This document shows, in pieces, positions 1-5,141 of a DNA stretch of 10,062 nt. This DNA comes from CAZHUN01 sp043801115. GTDB lineage: Archaea; Iainarchaeota; Iainarchaeia; Iainarchaeales; UBA10191. Made by a program: the position numbers and the translations under genes. The notes beneath the pieces are model-generated. The model saw nothing but the letters and a program-made list of their open reading frames with translations, was not told where the DNA came from and did no database searches. The stretch spans positions 1 through 10,062 of the forward strand of contig JAZDMJ010000020.1 in assembly GCA_043801115.1 (NCBI GenBank), in the 5' to 3' direction. Within the stretch, counting starts at the first letter, position 1. Every line of letters begins with the position of its first letter.

Positions 1-306
1 TTGGCTCGCGCTTTCAAAACAGTTTGGGTATTCTTTTTGGCCAATCTTAGCCCACTCGCTATCCGTCAGCTCGTCCATGAGTTTTCGAAAGTCCGCCCAC
101 GTGTCCTTCCAGTGCTGTTCTTCCTTCACGTGCGCAATCGAAACCGCTCCGAAAAAGTCTTCCAGTACTTTGTGCAGAATTCTTCCCCGAACCAAGTGCG
201 GAGTCGGCTTGGTGGGAAGCCGTTCCACGTACACATAGTAGAACTTGCGCGGGCATTGCGAGAAAGTGGCAATCGCGCTCGGAGAAAGTCGAACCGTGTC
301 GGCCAT
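1..306 (-). CDS. RecB/Cas4-like PD-(D/E)XK nuclease, N-terminal part
   Basis: Reading from the ATG at 304-306 down to the window edge gives 102 open codons, so the C-terminus is missing. The N-terminus carries LSPSAIATFSQCPRKFYY (residues 7-24), the typical opening of RecB-family and Cas4-like nucleases. C18 sits where many members hold the first cysteine of a 4Fe-4S cluster. GRILHKVLEDFF (41-52) matches the conserved G..(L/V)H motif whose His (H45) helps bind the catalytic metal. The catalytic D and ExK residues and the remaining cysteines would lie outside the window. Family members cut or resect DNA in repair, or process CRISPR spacers. No CRISPR array or other cas gene is visible, so a repair role is the safer guess. 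An in-frame TAA at 331-333 and the lack of other start codons fix the start. No Shine-Dalgarno site precedes it, and a TATA-like box about 26 nt upstream suggests a leaderless mRNA. Family assignment is fairly firm; the subfamily is open. Confidence 0.82.
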   Translation of the reverse strand, partial: MADTVRLSPSAIATFSQCPRKFYYVYVERLPTKPTPHLVRGRILHKVLEDFFGAVSIAHVKEEQHWKDTWADFRKLMDELTDSEWAKIGQKEYPNCFESASQ

Positions 307-328
307 GCAGTGAATGGGCTTCGAACGC

Positions 329-345
329 TTTTAACGCTTTTTGGA
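329..345 (-). promoter_or_regulatory. Putative leaderless promoter of the RecB-like gene
   Basis: On the minus strand an A-rich BRE-like stretch (CCAAAAAGCG) is followed by TTAAAA at 334-329. Its centre lies about 26 nt before the A of the ATG at 306, the spacing expected if transcription starts at the start codon itself. No ribosome-binding site lies in between, which fits a leaderless transcript. The box is only a partial match to TTTAWATA. Confidence 0.4.
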
Positions 346-352
346 AGCGGAT

Positions 353-368
353 TTCCGCTCGAGCGGAA
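353..368. repeat. Perfect 16-bp palindrome TTCCGCTCGAGCGGAA
   Basis: The palindrome lies between the pilin terminator T-tract and the RecB-like gene promoter. As RNA it could fold only as a hairpin with almost no loop; as DNA it could be an operator for a dimeric regulator. An alternative small hairpin, GAGC-GGAA-GCTC, overlaps its right half (361-372). On the minus strand it lies after the pilin poly-T tract and just before the RecB-like promoter, a better place for a regulator site than for an intrinsic terminator stem. Function is not demonstrable from sequence alone. Confidence 0.45.
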
Positions 369-379
369 GCTCGGAAATT

Positions 380-395
380 AAAAAAAAGAAAAAAA
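380..395 (-). terminator. U-rich archaeal terminator after the pilin gene
   Basis: On the minus strand, 18 nt past the pilin stop codon, there is a run of seven T, one C and eight T. Archaeal RNA polymerase terminates at such oligo-T tracts without needing a stem. The position directly after the pilin gene and before the next promoter fits a single-gene pilin transcript. Confidence 0.65.
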
Positions 396-413
396 GGCAA
401 ACAATGTTTGACT

Positions 414-872
414 TTACACGTTGCCTGTACAGATTGCGGTTTCGGACGCGGGAATGCTGTTGCGCGTGTAGTTGATGGTGATGCGCTGTTCGTAGGCGCC
501 CGTTCCAGTGAAACCCGAAAGCGAACCAGCGACCGAGTTAATGTCGATGTTGGCTGCGCTTGTGACGGTGGTGGAAGGATATTCGCCTGCTACTGCGGCC
601 CCGCTAATTCCGGTCAAGTTCGGGCTGGCAAATGTTACGCCAGTGATTGAAATGGGCCCGCCCGCGCCGTTCGAGAGTCTCAAGTAGAATTCACTGCCAG
701 AGACACTGTGCTGCACATAGGCCAGCTTGTTGAGTCCGGTGCACGTGCCCGCGCTCGGAGGGTTAAAGATTCCGAATGCGAACAAGGCTGCAATTACGAT
801 TACAATTACAACCAGCGCCCAACCGTACGTCATCAAGTATTCCAATGCGCTTTGTCCTTTTTTGTCAAACAC
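414..872 (-). CDS. Archaeal type IV pilin with class III signal peptide
   Basis: A predicted 152-aa major or minor subunit of an archaeal type IV pilus-like filament. The N-terminus MFDKKG|QSALEYLMTYGW is a class III signal peptide: a short charged leader, with prepilin peptidase expected to cut between G6 and Q7. The segment from about residue 8 to 36 is a long hydrophobic helix that anchors the precursor in the membrane and packs in the filament core. The rest is a Gly/Ser/Thr-rich secreted domain with two cysteines (C44 and C148, near its two ends) that could form a disulfide, and two N-glycosylation sequons (N85-L-T, N134-Y-T). The start is GTG at 870-872 because GGAGG lies 8 nt upstream at 881-885 and the signal peptide begins exactly there; the frame stays open further upstream but that part is antisense to a real gene. 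It stands alone, separate from the assembly operon at 4070-10062, with which it probably works. No peptidase gene is visible. Confidence 0.92.
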   Translation of the reverse strand: MFDKKGQSALEYLMTYGWALVVIVIVIAALFAFGIFNPPSAGTCTGLNKLAYVQHSVSGSEFYLRLSNGAGGPISITGVTFASPNLTGISGAAVAGEYPSTTVTSAANIDINSVAGSLSGFTGTGAYEQRITINYTRNSIPASETAICTGNV

Positions 873-880
873 GTTTGTTA

Positions 881-885
881 CCTCC
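881..885 (-). promoter_or_regulatory. Ribosome-binding site of the pilin gene
   Basis: The minus strand reads AAGGAGGT, with GGAGG at 885-881, 8 nt before the GTG at 872. It is the strongest Shine-Dalgarno match in the window, suits a highly expressed structural protein, and decides the GTG start. Confidence 0.8.
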
Positions 886-928
886 TTTTCAAGTGAGTAA
901 GTGTAACGAGGAATAGACCGCTTCGGCC

Positions 929-936
929 TATTTAAA
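929..936. promoter_or_regulatory. TATA box, likely shared by pilin and kaiC-like genes
   Basis: The minus strand reads TTTAAATA, a full match to the archaeal TATA consensus, preceded by a purine-rich BRE-like CCCAAAAGG. It predicts a pilin transcript start near 907, giving a leader of about 35 nt that contains the GGAGG site. Read on the plus strand, the same box (TATTTAAA) would place a start near 959, about 17 nt before the ATG at 976. The BRE side favours the pilin direction, so the minus direction is more secure. No other TATA-like sequence lies in the 103-bp gap. Confidence 0.65.
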
Positions 937-975
937 CCTTTTGGGATTGGAAACAATGCAAGGGGAAGGGAAAAA

Positions 976-1722
976 ATGCCCAAACTGAAGGCAAAAACAG
1001 CGCAGGGGAAAGAAATTCCGTTCGGCGATTCTTTTACGCGGCTCTCGACGGGAGTCAAAGGATTTGACGAACTGGTCGAAGGGGGCGTGCTGCAAAATTC
1101 TTTGGTGCTGGTTTCGGGTCCCGCGGGAACGGGAAAGAGCACGTTCTGCATGCACTTTCTGGTCGAAGGCGCGAAAAAAGGGGAAAACGGATTGTATGTT
1201 TCGCTCGAAAATCCGCCCGCGCAAATCCAGCGCGAAGCCGCGTACTTCGGCTGGCCCGTGCAAGAATTATTGGAAACAAAAAAACTGTCCATTGTCAAGC
1301 CCGAATTGTACGATTTCGACAAGCTGGTCGGATTCATTGAAGACGAAGTTATCAAGAACAAGGCCCAGCGCGTCGTCATTGATTCGAGTACGTTGATTGG
1401 ATTGTATTTCAAGGACGAGTTCAAAGTGCGCAAAGCCATGGTCGAATTGGAGGGCGCGTTGAAACGGTTGAACGTTACCGTAATGGCCGTGAACGAAACG
1501 CCCGAAGGAAGCGATGCCTTGTCCACGTACGGAGTGGAAGAGTTCGTCGCGGACGGAGTGATTATGTTTTACATGCAAAAGAAGGAGAATGTTTTCGCGC
1601 GCGGCGTTGCAGTGCGAAAAATGCGCAGTACGAAGCACTCTCTCAAAATCCACCCCATGCAGATTGCACGGCCAGGCGGAATAATTGTTTATCCTTCTGA
1701 AGAAGTTTTCACCGAGTTTTGA
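976..1722 (+). CDS. KaiC-like RecA-superfamily ATPase, single domain
   Basis: A 248-aa single-domain member of the KaiC/RAD55/GvpD-type ATPase family. Walker A is GPAGTGKST at residues 48-56; Walker B is VVID at 123-126, after the basic residue R122. The family signature STGVKGFDELVEGG is at 24-37 and VEEFVADGVI at 167-176. KaiC normally has a Glu pair after the next beta strand; here the matching spot reads SLENP, so one carboxylate (E78) stays and the second is Asn (N79). Family members act as ATP-dependent switches, often as hexamers; archaellum FlaH/ArlH is a relative that binds the FlaI motor. Nearby pilus genes make a similar partner role plausible but unproven. A purine-rich GGGGAAGGG (962-970) precedes the ATG. 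The 3' end overlaps the convergent gene by 14 bp. It is a paralogue of the gene at 2675-3457. Confidence 0.9.
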   Translation: MPKLKAKTAQGKEIPFGDSFTRLSTGVKGFDELVEGGVLQNSLVLVSGPAGTGKSTFCMHFLVEGAKKGENGLYVSLENPPAQIQREAAYFGWPVQELLETKKLSIVKPELYDFDKLVGFIEDEVIKNKAQRVVIDSSTLIGLYFKDEFKVRKAMVELEGALKRLNVTVMAVNETPEGSDALSTYGVEEFVADGVIMFYMQKKENVFARGVAVRKMRSTKHSLKIHPMQIARPGGIIVYPSEEVFTEF

Positions 1723-2536
1723 CAATGCTCCATTCGAAAACATTTTCGGCGGCTCTCAAGCGTCTGCAGATTTCTTCTGCGCCTTCGACTTTGCTCCATT
1801 CTCTTTCCAGCAGTTTCGCGTATTTTCGGCCCAGCTCGGGATTCGAAATAAAAGAATGAATTTCGTTCATGTGCCCGCTTCCCACCACAATGGTAACGGG
1901 TTGGAGGGGTTCGTCTTTTTTCTGGTATCGCAGGGTTTCATTCGCGTATTCCATGATTTGGGAAGCCATCAACAGGCTTCTTCCTGTAATGTACAAGCTG
2001 GTTCCGTTGATGAATTGTTGTGGAGAAATTTTGGCGGAAGACATTAGTTTTCGCGCGAACTTTTCTTTGGCCATTTCGCTTACAAGGATGCGGCTTGGAA
2101 GTCCTTCAATAACGTTCACTTTTGAAAAGAATTCATGGATTCGGGCAAGCGCCTCGTCCGTCACGGCATACGACAAAAGGCGCGTGTACCCGCGCAAATT
2201 CAATTTTTCGTGGACAAATTTGGAAATGGGATCTTTCTCGGACTCGAGCGCTATGGCTTGTTTTGCGAATTTTTTGGGCAAGAAAAAAGTGTCTGCCCTT
2301 TCGGCCAGAATGACTCCTTGCTCTTTCAAAAGGATTTTGTTCAAAACACGTATGCGCTTCGAACCCCAAAATGGAATAATGTTGAGGTGGTGAAACCCAA
2401 TCAATTTCGCGTCGATTTTCCGACCTCCAGTAAGGTTAACGGCCGAAGGAATTGATATGGAAGAAACAAAAACATTGTTCCTTTTGGGCAGAATCAACTG
2501 TTTTTTGCTCGTTAAAATCGCCTCTCCTTTACACAA
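1709..2536 (-). CDS. TraB/TIKI-like domain protein (putative)
   Basis: A 275-aa soluble-looking protein without signal peptide or clear membrane helix. Two G-x-x-H motifs stand near its ends: GFHH (residues 47-50) and GSGH in IVVGSGHMNEI (206-216). A Glu lies in VILAERAD (75-82, E79). Two GX2H motifs plus a conserved Glu are the hallmark of the TraB/PrgY/GumN/TIKI superfamily, some of which are metal-dependent proteases or pheromone-control proteins. The match rests on motifs and strand context, so it is tentative. The start is unsettled. The longest reading uses TTG at 2534-2536, but a good GGAG (2527-2524) lies inside it, 5 nt before an ATT codon at 2518-2516, and the predicted transcript start is near 2528. 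A TTG at 2497-2495 is another option. The true N-terminus may therefore be 6-13 residues shorter. The 3' end overlaps the convergent kaiC-like gene by 14 bp. Confidence 0.75.
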   Translation of the reverse strand: MCKGEAILTSKKQLILPKRNNVFVSSISIPSAVNLTGGRKIDAKLIGFHHLNIIPFWGSKRIRVLNKILLKEQGVILAERADTFFLPKKFAKQAIALESEKDPISKFVHEKLNLRGYTRLLSYAVTDEALARIHEFFSKVNVIEGLPSRILVSEMAKEKFARKLMSSAKISPQQFINGTSLYITGRSLLMASQIMEYANETLRYQKKDEPLQPVTIVVGSGHMNEIHSFISNPELGRKYAKLLEREWSKVEGAEEICRRLRAAENVFEWSIVKTR

Positions 2537-2550
2537 ACACGCTTTGCTTC

Positions 2551-2565
2551 TTTATACTTTCCCCG
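2551..2565 (-). promoter_or_regulatory. Putative BRE/TATA promoter of the TraB-like gene
   Basis: The minus strand reads GGGGAAAGTATAAA, a BRE-like GGAAA followed directly by TATAAA. It predicts a transcript start near 2528, inside or just before the AAAGGAGAGG sequence at 2530-2521. This argues that translation begins after that site and not at the upstream TTG. Confidence 0.5.
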
Positions 2566-2583
2566 GCAGACTATTTTCTGCCG
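2564..2583. repeat. Inverted repeat CGGCAGA-N6-TCTGCCG
   Basis: Two perfect 7-bp arms at 2564-2570 and 2577-2583 flank a 6-nt spacer (CTATTT). The repeat sits in the 138-bp divergent gap between the TraB-like gene and the second kaiC-like gene, touching the BRE of the former and about 62 bp upstream of the TATA-like box of the latter. Its position fits an operator for a dimeric repressor or activator. A hairpin role is less likely, since it lies upstream of both predicted transcripts. Confidence 0.5.
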
Positions 2584-2644
2584 TCTTCCTAAAGTTGGAC
2601 TTTTTTCGCCCAAGGTTGAGGAACGGCAAGGGTTTGAGGGCACG

Positions 2645-2652
2645 TTTTTTAA
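2645..2652 (+). promoter_or_regulatory. Putative leaderless promoter of the second kaiC-like gene
   Basis: TTTTTTAA at 2645-2652 is a weak TATA-like box whose centre lies about 26 nt before the ATG at 2675. No Shine-Dalgarno-like sequence lies between, so transcription may begin at the start codon. Confidence 0.35.
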
Positions 2653-2674
2653 CCTGAAAACAGTTGATACAAGC

Positions 2675-3457
2675 ATGAAGAAGGCGAAGCCGAAAAAGAG
2701 CGCGAAAAAGACTTTTCGGAAAGCGAGCGTTTCCCCTCCCTCTCCGCGAAGAGTCGAAGTGTTTGCTTCTCAGAGAACGAAGGCGGGCATTCCGGGAATG
2801 GACGATTTGCTGTACGGGGGCATTCCGTCGGGAAACCTTGTCGTACTTTCGGGCGATCCGGGCAGCGGCAAGACGATTTTCTGCTTGACGTTTTTGTTGA
2901 AAGGAATCGAAGAGTACGACGAGCCGGGACTGTACATCAGCTTGGAAGAGAGCGCGGAAGAAATCCTCGCCCTTGGAGCCGAATTCGGGTATGGATTGGA
3001 AAAGCACATTGACGACAAAAAACTGAAAATTCTCACGGTAGAATTGTACGATTTCGACAAGCTGAAAAATTCCATCGAAGATGCCATTATTTCCATGAAA
3101 GCAAAGCGGGTTGTGGTGGACCCCGGAGTTGTATTTAGACTGTTTTTCGAAAAAGAACTGGACGCACGGAAGAATATTCTGAGCTTGGCGAAAATGTTGA
3201 AACGATTGGGCTGTACTTCGCTGATTACGAACGAAATCAATCTGGACGAAACAAGAAGTTTATTTGGACTGGAAGAGTACGTGGCGGACGGGGTGATTTT
3301 GCTGTACCACACGAAAGTGGGAAACAAGTTCGTCCGAAGCATTGGAGTGCTCAAAATGAGGGGTACGAGGATTTCGGAAAAACTGCACCCTGTGCAGATT
3401 GACAAGAGCGGAGTGCGCGTTCTTCCCAAGCAGGAAATGTTCGAGGACGTGGAATAA
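2675..3457 (+). CDS. KaiC-like RecA-superfamily ATPase with basic N-terminal tail
   Basis: A 260-aa single-domain ATPase, paralogous to the gene at 976-1722. Walker A is GDPGSGKTI (residues 60-68), the catalytic Glu pair is intact in SLEESAEE (89-96), and Walker B is VVVD (136-139). It shares the unusual block ELYDFDKL (113-120) and EEYVADGVI (190-198) with its paralogue. The first 29 residues are Lys/Arg/Ser/Pro-rich and probably disordered; they lack counterpart in the paralogue and could bind nucleic acid, membrane phospholipid or a partner. The protein likely acts as an ATP-driven switch. A FlaH/ArlH-like role with the nearby secretion ATPase is possible but rests only on context. The start appears leaderless. 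The stop TAA overlaps the ATG of a 10-codon ORF (TAATG) that leads straight into the next gene, so the two larger genes are probably co-translated. Confidence 0.9.
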   Translation: MKKAKPKKSAKKTFRKASVSPPSPRRVEVFASQRTKAGIPGMDDLLYGGIPSGNLVVLSGDPGSGKTIFCLTFLLKGIEEYDEPGLYISLEESAEEILALGAEFGYGLEKHIDDKKLKILTVELYDFDKLKNSIEDAIISMKAKRVVVDPGVVFRLFFEKELDARKNILSLAKMLKRLGCTSLITNEINLDETRSLFGLEEYVADGVILLYHTKVGNKFVRSIGVLKMRGTRISEKLHPVQIDKSGVRVLPKQEMFEDVE

Positions 3458-3489
3458 TGGAGCAAGAATCGGGAAGGGGGGCGGAGTAG
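3457..3489 (+). CDS. 10-codon mini-ORF bridging two genes (or lost gene start)
   Basis: The ATG overlaps the stop of the upstream kaiC-like gene (TAATG). Ten codons (MEQESGRGAE) end in TAG at 3487-3489, and the next base starts the ATG of the following gene. The mini-ORF is in the same frame as that gene, separated only by the TAG. It may be a translational coupler, or the original 5' end of the next gene cut off by a nonsense change. It also contains the purine-rich GGGGGGCGGAG that serves as ribosome-binding site for the ATG at 3490. Confidence 0.35.
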   Translation: MEQESGRGAE

Positions 3490-4068
3490 ATGGAAGACAT
3501 GGAGTCCTGGCTTTCGCCCACGCGCGGCATCCAATTGCAGTTGCGCAGTTTTTTGGAAAGCGCTCCGGCAGTTCCGGTCGTGCTGATTGTGTTGAACACT
3601 CAAAACCACAACTCGGTGGTTTCGGAACTGTTGAAGGTGTGGAAAAGTTCTCCCCTTACTTACTTTACGCTCAACCAGAGCGCGGAGGATGTTTTATCGC
3701 GTTTGAAGCAGGAACCGCTTCCGCTGGAAAAAATGCAGTTTATTGACGCGGTTTCGCTCGCTTCGGGGAGAAAGCCGGCCAAACTGAAAAACGTGGAGTA
3801 TTTGGAAAGTCCTTCGGACTTGCTGGACATTTCCGCCGCGCTGTTGAAGGCGACGGCGAAAAAGCAGGGCGTTGTCGTGTTTGATTCCGTTTCAACCTTG
3901 TTGCTCTACAACAAGCCCGAAGCCGTGGAAAAGTTCATTCACTCTCTTGTAAACAAGTTCAAGAGCCAGAAGACGGGCTGCGCTTTTGTGATGGTGCAGA
4001 GCAGCGAGCAGCGCAGAACCATTGAAAACGTTTCCCAGTTCGTGGATAGGGTCATTCCTGTTTTGTAG
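3490..4068 (+). CDS. P-loop-less KaiC/RecA-like protein (putative)
   Basis: A 192-aa protein with a RecA-like strand pattern but no Walker A. After the strand VPVVLIVL (28-35), the place where GxxxxGK(S/T) would sit reads NTQNHNSVV. A Walker B-like strand GVVVFDSVSTLLLYN (127-141, D132) and a later strand CAFVMVQSS (164-172) follow the same order as in the two KaiC-like proteins here. It resembles inactive RecA-superfamily proteins that pair with active KaiC-type ATPases in archaea, and probably cannot bind ATP in the normal way. Being directly downstream of the active kaiC-like gene, it is a likely binding partner or regulatory subunit. GGCGGAG (3480-3486) lies just before the ATG at 3490; ATG 3499 is an alternative. 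It ends 1 nt from the convergent tadC-like stop. Fold assignment is inferred from motif order. Confidence 0.7.
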   Translation: MEDMESWLSPTRGIQLQLRSFLESAPAVPVVLIVLNTQNHNSVVSELLKVWKSSPLTYFTLNQSAEDVLSRLKQEPLPLEKMQFIDAVSLASGRKPAKLKNVEYLESPSDLLDISAALLKATAKKQGVVVFDSVSTLLLYNKPEAVEKFIHSLVNKFKSQKTGCAFVMVQSSEQRRTIENVSQFVDRVIPVL

Positions 4069-4069
4069 G

Positions 4070-5140
4070 TCAGACGAGTTGGGCAAATGCTCCCGTAAAT
4101 AGGATGCGCACGATGAAGAAGATTGCGAATGCGAGAATGACGAGGGGAAAAAGGTAGCGGAGTCCCTGCTTTTCGTTTCCCGCGTTGATGATGCCGATGA
4201 CGAGGCAGGAGAAGAAGACTGTCACGAAAAGGGCGCACATGGCGAACAGGACGATAAAGTCCGTGGAAATGGTTACCTTGTCCGTCGGGGCGGAGGCCAG
4301 TTGTTGTTGCACTTGCGCGATGTTGTGCGGGTTGGAAAGGCCCATTCCGAACGGAGTGCTTCCGACGGAAGCGATTCGCTTGTTCAAAATTTGCGTAATA
4401 AAGGAAGAAATTCCGAACATGGCGGGCGCGAAAACGGCTCCCGAAACGAGTATCAGCAATACGTAGACTGAAATATTGGCGCGCGCTTCTTCTTGGAGCG
4501 CGTTCTGCTCGCGCAAGTCGTCCGAGAGTTGAATCAACAAGTCGGCGATTTGCCCGCCAGAAGAAATTCCGCGGTTGATGAGCCAAATCGTCCGTTCGAA
4601 GGTTTTCGAGCGGATGCGCGAAGTCATGTCCTGCAGCGCCACTTCCATGCGTTCTCCGGTGAGGATTTTTCGGGAAGCGATTTTGAGTTCTTCTTCCAAA
4701 GGGCCGAATTCGGGACGCGCTGAAACAATAAAGGCCCTTTCTGTAGTGAGTCCGGCTTTGATGTTGGAAGCGATGAGTTGCAATACGTCTGGAAGAATTT
4801 TTTCGACGAATTTTCCCTTGCTTTCCGAAGTAATGCTCAGCCAAATGTAGGCTCCGGCAATGACGAGGAGAAAGCAGAAGGCAAACACGGGCAAAGCGGG
4901 AAGCTGGAAGAAGGTTTGCAAATTGATGGCGACCAAAATACTGAGCAAGAGCCCGAATACAATGAGAAAGCCGACGAATTTTTTTCCTTCCACGTTGATT
5001 CCGACATAGGCGAGTTCGCGTTCGAAGCTTTCGACCCACTTGTGGGGAAGCAGTCTTCCCACGCTCGCATACACTCCGCTCGTGGCCTCGTGCATTCGAG
5101 AGGGGGGAGAAAATTCCTTTTTTTCCTTCTTGGCCGCCAT
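4070..5140 (-). CDS. TadC/FlaJ-like pilus assembly membrane protein 2
   Basis: A 356-aa inner (cytoplasmic) membrane platform protein of the type II secretion F (T2SSF/GspF) family, expected to contact the secretion ATPase and the growing pilus base. Membrane segments run at about residues 54-74, 82-101, 212-234, 283-309 and 318-340. The cytoplasmic T2SSF domain spans roughly 112-205, with ILPDVLQLIASNIKAGLT (115-132) as the family-type opening helix and a GISSGGQIADLL (191-202) turn. The N-terminal Lys-rich stretch is cytoplasmic. The start is ATG at 5138-5140, preceded by GGAG 9 nt upstream. TTG at 5155 would overlap the upstream gene by 14 bp but has no such site. The upstream gene's TAG ends 1 nt before this ATG, showing tight coupling. 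Two different TadC paralogues in tandem recall bacterial TadB-TadC pairs. No terminator is seen after its stop, which abuts the convergent gene. Confidence 0.9.
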   Translation of the reverse strand: MAAKKEKKEFSPPSRMHEATSGVYASVGRLLPHKWVESFERELAYVGINVEGKKFVGFLIVFGLLLSILVAINLQTFFQLPALPVFAFCFLLVIAGAYIWLSITSESKGKFVEKILPDVLQLIASNIKAGLTTERAFIVSARPEFGPLEEELKIASRKILTGERMEVALQDMTSRIRSKTFERTIWLINRGISSGGQIADLLIQLSDDLREQNALQEEARANISVYVLLILVSGAVFAPAMFGISSFITQILNKRIASVGSTPFGMGLSNPHNIAQVQQQLASAPTDKVTISTDFIVLFAMCALFVTVFFSCLVIGIINAGNEKQGLRYLFPLVILAFAIFFIVRILFTGAFAQLV

Positions 5141-5141
5141 G

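Noticed and set aside
1..306. A CRISPR-Cas locus suggested by the Cas4-like N-terminus
   Set aside because: No repeats with spacers or other cas genes are visible, and the same motif is common in RecB-type repair nucleases.
59..400. A 113-codon minus-strand frame at the left edge
   Set aside because: Another minus-strand frame here (1-306) encodes a recognisable RecB/Cas4-like N-terminus.
414..1526. A single 370-codon minus-strand reading frame that includes the pilin
   Set aside because: The part above 872 is antisense to the well-supported kaiC-like gene and looks like random protein. The GTG at 872 with GGAGG and a class III signal peptide marks the real start.
3939..5039. A 366-codon minus-strand frame overlapping the second tadC-like gene
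   Set aside because: It is an Arg/His-rich alternative frame; the overlapping frame has membrane segments and the T2SSF domain.
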